Below are positions 1 through 7,046 of a stretch of 33,991 nucleotides of DNA, piece after piece. The position numbers and the translations under genes are program-made. The first letter of the stretch is position 1. Each line of letters starts with the position of its first letter. Source of the stretch: Candidatus Nomurabacteria bacterium (GTDB lineage Bacteria; Patescibacteriota; Minisyncoccia; Phycocordibacterales; UBA1006); assembly GCA_029882015.1 (NCBI GenBank), contig JAOULM010000001.1, forward strand, positions 1-33,991, in the 5' to 3' direction. Below the pieces are notes generated by a model. It saw only the letters and a program-made list of their open reading frames with translations. It was not told where the DNA came from and searched no databases.

Positions 1-984
1 TATAAAACTGGGGTTGCTGATTATATGATTGCGGAATACCGATCGGGACGAACCCCCAACCCAGACGTCATGTGTAATCGCGAAGTAAAATTTGGAGGGT
101 TTTTGGATTGGGCGCTGGAACGTGGAGCAGATTTTGTTGCGACAGGGCATTATGCGCAAGTCACCACTTCCTCCTCCCCTGATGCAGGGGAGGTGCCGAG
201 GCACGAGGCGGAGGGGTATCAAAAAACCAATACCCCCCAGCCCTTCGGGCTGCCCCCCTACATAGGGGGGCAGGCGCGGTTTCAGCTCTTGCGTGGAATT
301 GACCCAGGCAAAGACCAATCATATTTTTTGTGGACCTTGACCCAGGATCAGTTGAAACATATTTTGTTTCCAGTCGGACATCTAATAAAAGACGAAACAC
401 GGAAACTTGCCGAGAAATACGAACTACCAACGGCCACAAAAAAAGATTCCCAAGGGGTTTGTTTTATTGGTGAAATAGATATGAAGGAATTTCTGGGGCA
501 TTATATTAACCACCAACCAGGGGATGTATTGAATACTGACGGAAAGATTATTGGACATCATGATGGAGCATTGTTTTTTACATTGGGTGAACGTCATGGA
601 TTTACAATCCTATCCAAAGGAACAGACGAGAGTCGGTATTATGTGGTGGATAAAGATATCAAGAAAAATACTATTACCGTCTCTGAAAATATTGATAATC
701 AAAAAGAAAATTATGGAAAAGGGCAACAAATAACCATAACCAATATAAACATGATTTCCGAGCCACTTCGTCCTGGGCAATCATACGATGCACAGATTCG
801 TTACCATGGTGAAATCAAGAAAATGACACTCAGCGGAATCAAGGGTGATACCGCAAGTGTGGTTCTGGCTGGTCACGACGCAACGATTGCCCCTGGGCAA
901 TCGTTGGTTATCTACCTGCCTGGCGAACAGTCGGGTAATGGTGATATTTGTTTGGGTGGTGGAGTGATCGATTCTGTCGCCTAG
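1..984 (+). CDS. mnmA: tRNA-specific 2-thiouridylase MnmA (5' end missing)
   Basis: This is the C-terminal two thirds or so of the enzyme that places the 2-thio group on wobble U34 of Lys, Glu and Gln tRNAs. The reading frame is open from base 1, so the gene is cut by the window edge and the ATG at 25 is internal. Visible family signatures are TPNPDVMCNREVKFG (the MCN cysteine is one catalytic Cys), ATGHYA, LLRGIDPGKDQSYFL, and DSQGVCFIGE with the second catalytic Cys, followed by the C-terminal beta-barrel part (RPGQS, RYHG, APGQSLVIY). Between ATGHYAQV and FQLLRG, where E. coli MnmA has only a few residues, there are about 34 extra residues. These are encoded by a copy of the palindromic repeat seen elsewhere in the window (about 170-276). 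The frame stays open through it. Confidence 0.95.
   Translation, partial: YKTGVADYMIAEYRSGRTPNPDVMCNREVKFGGFLDWALERGADFVATGHYAQVTTSSSPDAGEVPRHEAEGYQKTNTPQPFGLPPYIGGQARFQLLRGIDPGKDQSYFLWTLTQDQLKHILFPVGHLIKDETRKLAEKYELPTATKKDSQGVCFIGEIDMKEFLGHYINHQPGDVLNTDGKIIGHHDGALFFTLGERHGFTILSKGTDESRYYVVDKDIKKNTITVSENIDNQKENYGKGQQITITNINMISEPLRPGQSYDAQIRYHGEIKKMTLSGIKGDTASVVLAGHDATIAPGQSLVIYLPGEQSGNGDICLGGGVIDSVA
170..276 (+). repeat. Palindromic element inserted in frame in mnmA (copy A)
   Basis: The left arm (about 170-223) matches the intergenic copy at 10451-10503 nearly base for base, with two substitutions and one extra base. After a short spacer, the right arm (about 229-274) is an inverted copy of the same arm, with the same CCCCTACATAGGGG-type core. 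The element encodes roughly SSSPDAGEVPRHEAEGYQ followed by a Pro/Gly-rich stretch ending GLPPYIGGQ. It introduces no stop and keeps mnmA in frame. Confidence 0.85.
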
Positions 985-988
985 GGTG

Positions 989-1017
989 TTGTGCCTGGCG
1001 GGTTTTTGTCGTACGAT
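989..1017 (+). promoter_or_regulatory. Probable sigma70-type promoter for the 1042 gene
   Basis: TTGTGC at 989-994 and TACGAT at 1012-1017 are separated by 17 bases. They lie just after the mnmA stop codon and 24 bases before the ATG at 1042. Confidence 0.45.
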
Positions 1018-1041
1018 AGAGATAAACAAAAAAGAAAAGTC

Positions 1042-1332
1042 ATGGCTCATTCAAATATAATTTCTATTTTAGAATATCATTTTGCTTTACGACCTGAAAA
1101 GAAAAAAATTTCATCGATGTATTGTATTCTAACTGACAAGTTTGGGGCAGTGTCACATTGGCACAAGATTGCGGGCAAGTGGACGTTTGCTGGAATACAA
1201 AACATTCAAAAATATGTATCAGTAGTTTGGGAGACTGATAGAGGGGGTAGCTTAAAGCTTGTTGGTTCACAGGATTTAGTTTTACCTGAAACAGTAAAAC
1301 GTTTTATAAAGCGGTTGAATATCTTCAAATAA
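1042..1332 (+). CDS. Small protein of unknown function
   Basis: This 96-residue protein starts MAHSNIISILEYHF and ends FIKRLNIFK. I chose the ATG at 1042 because the longer frame from 991 overlaps the promoter at 989-1017 and would begin at a GTG or TTG-type start. I see no signal peptide or membrane segment. The middle is rich in aromatic residues (SHWHKIAGKWTF, SVVWETDRGG) and looks like a compact beta-rich fold. It has its own promoter and a strong terminator directly after it, so it is probably a one-gene unit. I do not recognise a family. Confidence 0.6.
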   Translation: MAHSNIISILEYHFALRPEKKKISSMYCILTDKFGAVSHWHKIAGKWTFAGIQNIQKYVSVVWETDRGGSLKLVGSQDLVLPETVKRFIKRLNIFK

Positions 1333-1340
1333 AAAACAAG

Positions 1341-1370
1341 CCAGCACTATAACGTGCTGGTTTTTTCTTT
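1341..1370 (+). terminator. Intrinsic terminator after the 1042 gene
   Basis: CCAGCAC at 1341-1347 pairs with GTGCTGG at 1354-1360 and is followed by a T run. Confidence 0.85.
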
Positions 1371-1398
1371 TGCCAAAAATCGGCTGGGCAGGTATACT
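1370..1398 (+). promoter_or_regulatory. alaS promoter, predicted leaderless
   Basis: TTGCCA at 1370-1375 and TATACT at 1393-1398 have a 17-base spacer. The ATG at 1406 is 7 bases after the -10 box, so transcription should start at or next to the start codon. The promoter overlaps the longer upstream frame and argues against a start at 1370. Confidence 0.75.
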
Positions 1399-1405
1399 GG
1401 TGGGC

Positions 1406-3058
1406 ATGAAATCAAACGACATCCGCGAGAAATTTTTGACCTTTATGGAATCCAAGGGGCACACTCGTGCGCCCAGCTCATCATTGATTCCGACTGATCC
1501 ATCGGTTTTGTTTACCACTGCAGGAATGCAGCAGTTTAAGCCATATTATATGGGGGAAAAATCTCCATACGGGGATATGGCAACCAGCGTACAAAAATGT
1601 ATGCGTACTAGCGATATCGACGAGATAGGTGACGCCACCCATTTGACATTTTTCGAGATGTTGGGAAATTTTGCTTTTAATAATGCGGTGTCAAAACGGC
1701 AGGCTATAGAATGGGGGCATGAATTTATCACCAGCGAAATGAAATTGAAAATAGATTACATTACTATTTTTGGAGGAGATGATATAACTGCTCGTGATAG
1801 CGAATCCGAAGACATCTGGAAATCAATCGATGCAAGTCTAGATATCCGCCCCGAAGGGCGCGATGATGTATTCTGGGGGCCAACTGGTGACGAGGGTCCA
1901 TGTGGTCCAACAACCGAAATTTACATTGACGGAGTAGAGATTTGGAATATTGTTTTCAATGAATATTATTGTGACAAAGAAAAAAATTACAAAAAATTAG
2001 AAAATTTTGGTATTGATACTGGGATGGGATTGGAGCGGTTAGCTGTTGCTGTCCAAGGGGTAAATAATGTTTTTGAAACAGATTTGTTTAACAATGAATT
2101 AGACAAAGAAGATAGAATTGTTGCCGACCATGTTCGTTCCGCTGTATTTTTGGCGATTGACGGCGTGCACCCATCTAATACTGGGCAGGGATACATATTG
2201 CGACGCCTCATTCGCAGGGCTGTATTTTATTCTCAAAAAAATGACACACTAATAAAAGATAACATTGATTTTGTCTGGAATAAATTTTCTGATGTTTATG
2301 AAAAAGACTTTGCCGGAGATTATGAAACGGTCGTCGAGGTAATAGAAAAAGAAAAGAAAAACTTTGAATCTACTTTGGATCGCGCCGTCAGAGAGTTCGA
2401 AAAAAGAAGTGCTTCTGATCTTAGTGGAAAAGATGTATTTGAATTGTTCACCACATATGGAATGCCTTTTGAAATGACGCGGGAACTGGCCCACGGAAAA
2501 GGACTCGAGGCAGATGTCGACGGGGCTTATTCAGAATTCGAACAACACAAAGAATTATCAAAAACAGCTAGCGCGGGGAAATTCAAGGGGGGTATGTCTG
2601 ATGCTGGTGACCCACAGGTTACCAAATTACACACCGCACACCATCTATTGCTGGCTGCACTGCAGCAGGTTCTGGGACAGGACGTTAAACAACGAGGGAG
2701 CAACATCACATCTGAACGGTTACGTATTGATTTTAATTTTGACCGCAAAATGACCGACGATGAAAAACAGCAGGTCAATGATTTGGTGAATGGATGGATT
2801 GCTGAGGGACTACCCGTCATTAAAAAAACTATGCCAAAAGACGAAGCCGAGGCGTTGGGAGCCGAAATGGAATTTGGGGTGAAATATCCCGACACTGTGG
2901 ATGTCTATTTTATAGAAAATAAAAATGGAGAAATAATTTCCAAGGAATTCTGTGGTGGTCCGCATATTACGAACACCAGCGAGCTGGGAACATTCAGAAT
3001 CAAAAAAGAAGAATCCAGTTCGGCTGGAGTACGACGAATCAAGGCTGTTCTTGAATAA
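1406..3058 (+). CDS. alaS: Alanyl-tRNA synthetase, short form without C-Ala domain
   Basis: This protein charges tRNA-Ala and should also hydrolyse mischarged Ser/Gly-tRNA-Ala. It is 550 residues long against roughly 870 in typical bacteria. The N-terminal class II catalytic core is clear: KSNDIREKFLTFMESKGH, the motif 2 region TSVQKCMRTSDIDEIGDATH with FEMLGNFAF, and motif 3 GMGLERLA. The tRNA-recognition helices follow (ADHVRSAVFLAIDGVHPSNTGQGYILRRLIRRA). The editing domain keeps its metal ligands, HTAHH near residue 410 and CGGPHI near residue 520. The protein ends immediately after the editing domain (GVRRIKAVLE), so the dimerising C-Ala domain is absent rather than frameshifted away. The next gene's promoter already overlaps the stop codon. 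I start at 1406, where AlaRS homology begins. Confidence 0.95.
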   Translation: MKSNDIREKFLTFMESKGHTRAPSSSLIPTDPSVLFTTAGMQQFKPYYMGEKSPYGDMATSVQKCMRTSDIDEIGDATHLTFFEMLGNFAFNNAVSKRQAIEWGHEFITSEMKLKIDYITIFGGDDITARDSESEDIWKSIDASLDIRPEGRDDVFWGPTGDEGPCGPTTEIYIDGVEIWNIVFNEYYCDKEKNYKKLENFGIDTGMGLERLAVAVQGVNNVFETDLFNNELDKEDRIVADHVRSAVFLAIDGVHPSNTGQGYILRRLIRRAVFYSQKNDTLIKDNIDFVWNKFSDVYEKDFAGDYETVVEVIEKEKKNFESTLDRAVREFEKRSASDLSGKDVFELFTTYGMPFEMTRELAHGKGLEADVDGAYSEFEQHKELSKTASAGKFKGGMSDAGDPQVTKLHTAHHLLLAALQQVLGQDVKQRGSNITSERLRIDFNFDRKMTDDEKQQVNDLVNGWIAEGLPVIKKTMPKDEAEALGAEMEFGVKYPDTVDVYFIENKNGEIISKEFCGGPHITNTSELGTFRIKKEESSSAGVRRIKAVLE

Positions 3059-3079
3059 ATCTTGTCATAGGCGTACAAT
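3051..3079 (+). promoter_or_regulatory. Sigma-factor gene promoter
   Basis: TTGAAT at 3051-3056 and TACAAT at 3074-3079 are separated by 17 bases. The promoter overlaps the alaS stop codon. Confidence 0.65.
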
Positions 3080-3085
3080 TAAAAG

Positions 3086-3094
3086 AAAAGGAGG
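3086..3094 (+). promoter_or_regulatory. Strong Shine-Dalgarno site, unusual in this window
   Basis: AAAAGGAGG lies five bases before the ATG at 3100. Nearly every other gene here has an AT-rich region or a -10 box at this place. Confidence 0.8.
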
Positions 3095-3099
3095 CAACC

Positions 3100-3615
3100 A
3101 TGGAAACTACATTGTCATTAGAAAATTTTTGTAAAAAATATTATTCATTTGTTTATAACAGATCTTTGCGTTTAACAAAAAATAAAGATAAAGCATTGGA
3201 TTTAACGCAGGATGTTTTTGTCAGAGTTTGTATATCATTTGATACTTTGGATCAAAGTCTGGCTATATTCGGCTGGCTTGCCAAAATAACAAAAAATAGG
3301 TTTTTAGATATTGCAAGATCTGATGAAGCAAAAAAAAGAAAAAGAGAACACATAGATGATATTGGCGAGTGCGCCAGCAAACTCTACTCGCCAGAACGAC
3401 CTATTTATCTAGATCTAGACATAGAAGATTTTATTATGATGCTGAATGAAAACGGTAACCATGTGGAATCTTGTCTTTATCTTGATCTTCAGAATTACGA
3501 CAAGGTTGCAGAACATTTGGATATCCCTGTTGGCACTGTAAAGAGCAGAGTACACAGACAGAGAAAATTAGCACAAAATAAATTTCCTTTGTACAGAAAA
3601 AATTTTAATATTTAA
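3100..3615 (+). CDS. RNA polymerase sigma factor, ECF-like
   Basis: This 171-residue protein has the two-domain plan of group IV sigma factors. Sigma region 2 covers about residues 8-75 (YYSFVYNRSLRLTKNKDKALDLTQDVFVRV, then FGWLAKITKNRFLDIAR). After a charged linker comes a region 4 helix-turn-helix near residues 130-160 (YDKVAEHLDIPVGTVKSRVHRQRKLA). No anti-sigma gene is adjacent. The gene has its own promoter and a textbook ribosome binding site, so it is probably expressed differently from its neighbours. It is followed by a terminator. The target regulon cannot be read from the sequence; the actin-fold gene downstream has its own -10 box. Confidence 0.88.
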   Translation: METTLSLENFCKKYYSFVYNRSLRLTKNKDKALDLTQDVFVRVCISFDTLDQSLAIFGWLAKITKNRFLDIARSDEAKKRKREHIDDIGECASKLYSPERPIYLDLDIEDFIMMLNENGNHVESCLYLDLQNYDKVAEHLDIPVGTVKSRVHRQRKLAQNKFPLYRKNFNI

Positions 3616-3642
3616 TCCCCGCATAACTTTGTGGGGATTTTT
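3615..3642 (+). terminator. Intrinsic terminator after the sigma factor gene
   Basis: ATCCCC at 3615-3620 pairs with GGGGAT at 3633-3638 and is followed by TTTT. The stem touches the stop codon. Confidence 0.75.
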
Positions 3643-3650
3643 GATATAAT
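3642..3650 (+). promoter_or_regulatory. Extended -10 promoter, predicted leaderless
   Basis: TGA-TATAAT at 3642-3650 ends 10 bases before the ATG at 3661. I see no convincing -35 box. Confidence 0.65.
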
Positions 3651-3660
3651 TTAACTATAC

Positions 3661-4779
3661 ATGTGGCCTTTCCGAACAAAGAAAAAAGAATCATCATTTC
3701 AGATAATCTGTGATATTGGAACCAGCAGTGTTGGTGTTGCTTTTGTGAATATTAAAAACCCAAACAAACGACCAATTGTTATTGAACACAAGCGTGTTTC
3801 TTTTCCAATACGAGACAATACAGAATTATTGTTGGATGACATGGTTCGTGCTTTTGACCAAGCTCTGGCATCGATTTTTGATCAGACCAGTATTCCAATA
3901 TCCAGAGCAACATGTGTTTTGACTGGGGCATGGTGTGACACAGACATCATCCATATCAACGAGACCAACAAAGAGCCAACACGTGTTACTAAAAAAACTT
4001 TGGACAAAATGTTGCGACAATCTTTCCAGTCAAAATCTGGCAGCTTGGTTGATGACACTCTGATAGAACATAAAATAATACAAGCGACTGTTGATGGGTA
4101 TTTGTCTGATAACCCACAGGGTAAAAAATCAAAAAAACTAGATTTGGTTGTCATGGCGACAACTGCCCCAGAGATGATTACCGAACGACTGCGTAATAGC
4201 ATTGCACGATTTTATAATTGTCCCGTAGATATGATGTCGTTTGGTTATGTGTCTTTTCGTGCACACCAAGAAGCCTTGTTTGAGTATGATGATATGTTGA
4301 TTTTTGATGTTGGTGGCGAGGTCACCGACGTCATGGTGATTCATGATCGCGCTCCTGTTATTATTGGTGCCATTCCATTTGGGACACACCACATGATTCG
4401 AAATATTGCAGACAAAACACATAAATCGATTCGTGATGTACGGTCACAGTTACACATTCGCAGTCATGGTGATGGCGGGCAGGATGATTTTGATAATGTA
4501 TTCGAGCAAGAAATAGCGCTGTGGTACCGTCATGTATCTCCTGTAATAGAAGCAAACCACGGGTATGGCTGCGATGTTGCTGTGGTTGTTACTGATCCCG
4601 AGTTCGGTGATGGGGTTCGGGATATTCTAGGAGAACGATTAATAAAAGAAAACAGACAGTGTCGCATGGTTATGCGTGGGCCAATGCGCATTATAGAAAC
4701 AAATATTTTATACGATGATCCAGAGAAACGTGACCAGTTTCTATCACTCGAAGTTTTTGTTGTTAACATGATACAATAG
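3661..4779 (+). CDS. Actin-like ATPase of the FtsA/PilM type
   Basis: This 372-residue protein has the ASKHA (Hsp70/actin) fold. The phosphate 1 loop is DIGTSSVGVAFV near residue 20 and phosphate 2 is IFDVGGEVTDVMV near residue 220. These are followed by IGAIPFGTHHMIRNIA, as in FtsA and PilM, where the ATPase sits on the inner face of the membrane and organises division or pilus proteins. The N-terminus (MWPFRTKKKE) is short and basic, and no membrane helix is seen. The next gene starts 12 bases later and encodes a single-pass membrane protein, so the pair may work like PilM with a membrane partner. That role is inference. It lacks an obvious FtsA C-terminal membrane-binding helix, so I do not call it ftsA. 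Confidence 0.75.
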   Translation: MWPFRTKKKESSFQIICDIGTSSVGVAFVNIKNPNKRPIVIEHKRVSFPIRDNTELLLDDMVRAFDQALASIFDQTSIPISRATCVLTGAWCDTDIIHINETNKEPTRVTKKTLDKMLRQSFQSKSGSLVDDTLIEHKIIQATVDGYLSDNPQGKKSKKLDLVVMATTAPEMITERLRNSIARFYNCPVDMMSFGYVSFRAHQEALFEYDDMLIFDVGGEVTDVMVIHDRAPVIIGAIPFGTHHMIRNIADKTHKSIRDVRSQLHIRSHGDGGQDDFDNVFEQEIALWYRHVSPVIEANHGYGCDVAVVVTDPEFGDGVRDILGERLIKENRQCRMVMRGPMRIIETNILYDDPEKRDQFLSLEVFVVNMIQ

Positions 4780-4789
4780 ATAATATAAT
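4769..4789 (+). promoter_or_regulatory. Possible internal promoter before the 4792 gene
   Basis: TGA-TACAAT (about 4769-4777) and a second TATAAT (4784-4789) lie over the end of the upstream gene. The first is 14 bases before the ATG; the second is too close to act as a -10 for this start. Confidence 0.35.
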
Positions 4790-4791
4790 TT

Positions 4792-6156
4792 ATGACTCAA
4801 CGCAGACGCATACAAGATATCTCGATACAATCTACTCGCAAGAAAAAAAATGCGACAAAGCCTTTGACTATATCCGAAAGAAAAAAGAAATCATCACCCT
4901 CTGCTAAAAAAACTGCAGTCAAAGAATCCAACATAGACGAATCATACGAAGACCACCTTGATGATGAAATCATAGAGAGCTCGAATAGTTCATGGTCACG
5001 TTCTAGATTGTGGGTACTGACAATTATTGCATTGGCTATTGTTGTGTTCTTTGGTGGTGGAAAATTATTACACAGAGCTTCTGTTGTTATCACGCCTGCA
5101 ACCGAAGACATAACGACTTCTTCAACAATTTCTATTGGTGTTGGTGATGCTGTCGGTGATATACCTGGGTATTTGATGCGTATCGACGAACAGGTTACCG
5201 AATCAATTGTCGCGGATAGCTTCAAAGAGGTGTCCGAACAAGCGTCAGGTACTATTCGTATTTTCAACAAAGAATCCAAGGAACAAAAACTTCGCGAGGA
5301 AACTCGTTTTGAATCTGACAGTGGATTAATTTTTAAACTTGCAAAAGGCGACGGAGTAACGGTCCCCCCGGCATCTGGTGGGGAACCTGGGTTTGTTGAT
5401 GTTATTGTTTATGCAGATCAAGCCGGCGAAGGTTCTAATATTTTGTCTCCTGATATGAATTGGGTTATTCCTGGGTGGCGTGAAATAAAAAGTCCTAAAT
5501 TTGAAACACAATATGCACAATCTGTAACGGTTATGTCGGGTGGGTTCACAGGGTCTCGTCCTGTTATATCCAAAGAACAATCCAACAAATTATATGACGA
5601 TATGTCCAAAGAACTGACGGACCGCCTTGGGGCACGAGAAAAATCAGAAGTTCCACAAGATAGATTTATTCTTTTTGATGGCGCCCGTGTTGTTTCAGTT
5701 GATACAACTATTAATTACTCCGAGGGAACAGATTCAGAAAAATCCCAAGCTACATTAAACGGTTCGGTATACGCAGTGTTGTTTGACCGGCAAGAGCTAA
5801 CAGATTTTATATATGACCAATCCCCATTAGACAGGGAACAGCATCCAGGGAGCACCCTGATTGCAAACGGATTTGATGATATTAAAATAGAGATACAATC
5901 ATTATTATCCCTACAAACATCATCAGATATTGTTTTGCAGGCATCGCTATCGGGACCATTTGGTGTTTCGTGGATTGCTGATGAATCAGAGATAAAACAA
6001 ATTGTTGCTGGTGCTAGCAAAAAATCTCTTGTGGGCGGAATAAACCATGTTGACGTTGTTGATGTTGGTTTTCATGTGCGACCACCTTGGCGTTTTGTGT
6101 TCCCTGGTAATCCAGACTTAATATCAATTACAAACAAGCAAAAAAAGGTTGACTAA
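4792..6156 (+). CDS. Single-pass membrane protein with baseplate-J-like region
   Basis: This 454-residue protein has a long, strongly basic and then acidic N-terminal tail (residues 1-65, many KKK runs). One membrane helix spans about residues 73-90 (LWVLTIIALAIVVFFGGG). The large C-terminal part, starting HRASVVITPATEDI, should be outside the membrane. It contains the pattern SGTIRIFNKESKEQKLREETRFES, then GLIFKLAKGDGVTVPP, then GEPGFVDVIVYADQAGEGSNI and MSGGFTGSRPVI. This pattern resembles the region often labelled baseplate J-like in CPR membrane proteins. There are no phage genes around it, so I read it as a cell-envelope protein paired with the actin-like ATPase upstream. Its function is unknown. 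Confidence 0.65.
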   Translation: MTQRRRIQDISIQSTRKKKNATKPLTISERKKKSSPSAKKTAVKESNIDESYEDHLDDEIIESSNSSWSRSRLWVLTIIALAIVVFFGGGKLLHRASVVITPATEDITTSSTISIGVGDAVGDIPGYLMRIDEQVTESIVADSFKEVSEQASGTIRIFNKESKEQKLREETRFESDSGLIFKLAKGDGVTVPPASGGEPGFVDVIVYADQAGEGSNILSPDMNWVIPGWREIKSPKFETQYAQSVTVMSGGFTGSRPVISKEQSNKLYDDMSKELTDRLGAREKSEVPQDRFILFDGARVVSVDTTINYSEGTDSEKSQATLNGSVYAVLFDRQELTDFIYDQSPLDREQHPGSTLIANGFDDIKIEIQSLLSLQTSSDIVLQASLSGPFGVSWIADESEIKQIVAGASKKSLVGGINHVDVVDVGFHVRPPWRFVFPGNPDLISITNKQKKVD

Positions 6157-6176
6157 TCGTAATTTTTTTTGTAGTA
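6148..6176 (+). promoter_or_regulatory. infA promoter
   Basis: TTGACT at 6148-6153 and TAGTAT at 6171-6176 have a 17-base spacer. The -35 box lies inside the last codons of the upstream gene. The ATG at 6190 is 13 bases after the -10 box. Confidence 0.65.
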
Positions 6177-6189
6177 TAGCAACATACAC

Positions 6190-6429
6190 ATGAGCGATAA
6201 ATCAGAAGAAATTAGAAAACAGGGGATTGTCAGCGAAGCGCTTCCAAACACTATGTTTCGTGTGCTTTTAAACCTAGAAGAGGGTGCTGATGGCGACCAG
6301 CGAGAAGAGATTATATCTTATCTGGCTGGTAAAATGCGTATGCACAGAATACGTGTTATGGTCGGTGACAAGGTAGAAGTTGTCATTGATCCGTACGGGG
6401 GCAAGGCAAGACTTGTCAAACGATTGTAA
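6190..6429 (+). CDS. infA: Translation initiation factor IF-1
   Basis: This 79-residue S1/OB-fold protein occupies the ribosomal A site during initiation. Conserved stretches are GIVSEALPNTMFRVLL, LAGKMRMHRIRVMVGDKVEVVIDPYGGKARLVKRL. It is slightly longer than the usual 72 residues because of an acidic loop (EEGADGDQREEI) where most IF-1 proteins have a short beta turn. It heads the infA-rpmJ-rpsM-rpsK-rpsD-rpoA-rplQ order common to bacteria, but the usual secY, adk and map genes are not upstream. Confidence 0.95.
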   Translation: MSDKSEEIRKQGIVSEALPNTMFRVLLNLEEGADGDQREEIISYLAGKMRMHRIRVMVGDKVEVVIDPYGGKARLVKRL

Positions 6430-6441
6430 ATAAGCTATACT
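6413..6441 (+). promoter_or_regulatory. Promoter for rpmJ and the alpha operon
   Basis: TTGTCA at 6413-6418 and TATACT at 6436-6441 have a 17-base spacer, inside and just after the infA end. Transcription should start near 6448, giving a leader of about 70 bases, long for this window. Confidence 0.75.
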
Positions 6442-6454
6442 CGCACACAGCTTT

Positions 6455-6482
6455 AGGAAGTCTGCTTCCTTTGCTTTTTTTA
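6455..6482 (+). terminator. Attenuator-like hairpin in the rpmJ leader
   Basis: AGGAAG at 6455-6460 pairs with CTTCCT at 6465-6470, followed by TTGCTTTTTTT. A second small hairpin (ATCCC/GGGGT, about 6482-6500) follows. A terminator between promoter and operon suggests attenuation or feedback control of the ribosomal protein operon. It could instead end infA transcripts. Confidence 0.5.
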
Positions 6483-6519
6483 TCCCTATATATATGGGGT
6501 AAACACACATTTTTTTATT

Positions 6520-6642
6520 ATGAAAGTAAAAACATCGATCAAGAAAATAGACCTAGCTCAAGGGGACAAGATTGTCCGCCGTCGCGGTCGACTGTTTCGA
6601 ATTAATAAAGCTAACCCTCGTCGCAAACTGCGACAAGGATAA
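6520..6642 (+). CDS. rpmJ: 50S ribosomal protein L36, cysteine-free form
   Basis: This 40-residue protein reads MKVKTSIKKIDLAQGDKIVR and continues to end NPRRKLRQG. Length, the MKV-(S/T)-I/VKK start, the RRRGR core and the NPR-K-RQG end are those of L36. Its place between infA and rpsM is the standard one. The four zinc ligands of the usual form (C-x2-C, C, H) are all missing, so this is a zinc-independent variant. The gene is too short for many ORF finders. Upstream is a roughly 70-base leader with hairpins; there is no clear Shine-Dalgarno site (TTTTTTATTATG). Confidence 0.9.
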   Translation: MKVKTSIKKIDLAQGDKIVRRRGRLFRINKANPRRKLRQG

Positions 6643-6656
6643 TCAATTTATTTTTT

Positions 6657-7037
6657 ATGCGTATTTCAGGTATTACACTTCCAGATAACAAACAACTACA
6701 ATATGGCCTAACGGCGGTGTATGGTGTTGGGTTATCTCGTTCACAAAAGATTGCTGATCAAGCAAAAATCGACCGCACTAAAAAAGTTGCCGATTTGACC
6801 GAGGTAGAAGAAAAAACTCTTCGTGATCTTGTCGAGGGGTTCACTATCGAGGGAGACCTAAAACGTGAAAAAACACAAAATATCAAACGTCTAAAAGATA
6901 TCGTATCATACCGTGGAGGTCGCCACAGTCGAAACTTGCCAGTTAACGGTCAGCGAACAAAAACAAACTCACGAACTGTTCGTGGGAACAAACGTTCAAC
7001 CGCCGGGTCAGGTAAGCTAAAGGTTGATAAGAAATAA
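6657..7037 (+). CDS. rpsM: 30S ribosomal protein S13
   Basis: This 126-residue protein of the small-subunit head contacts tRNA and the L5 bridge. It has the S13 signatures RISGITLPDNKQLQYGLTAVYGVG (helix-two-turn-helix start), RDLVEGFTIEGDLKRE, and the C-terminal basic tail YRGGRHSRNLPVNGQRTKTNSRTVRG. The start at 6657 follows a T-rich stretch without a Shine-Dalgarno site, 14 bases after rpmJ. The tail extends past the usual KK end with SGKLKVDKK. Confidence 0.97.
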   Translation: MRISGITLPDNKQLQYGLTAVYGVGLSRSQKIADQAKIDRTKKVADLTEVEEKTLRDLVEGFTIEGDLKREKTQNIKRLKDIVSYRGGRHSRNLPVNGQRTKTNSRTVRGNKRSTAGSGKLKVDKK

Positions 7038-7046
7038 TAATTGTAT

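Noticed and set aside
170..276. Frameshift or pseudogene in mnmA caused by the insertion
   Set aside because: The frame is continuous through the insert and all downstream MnmA motifs, including the second catalytic Cys, follow in the same frame.
4792..6156. Prophage baseplate gene
   Set aside because: No other phage genes are nearby, and the protein has a membrane anchor and sits beside an actin-like ATPase and housekeeping genes.
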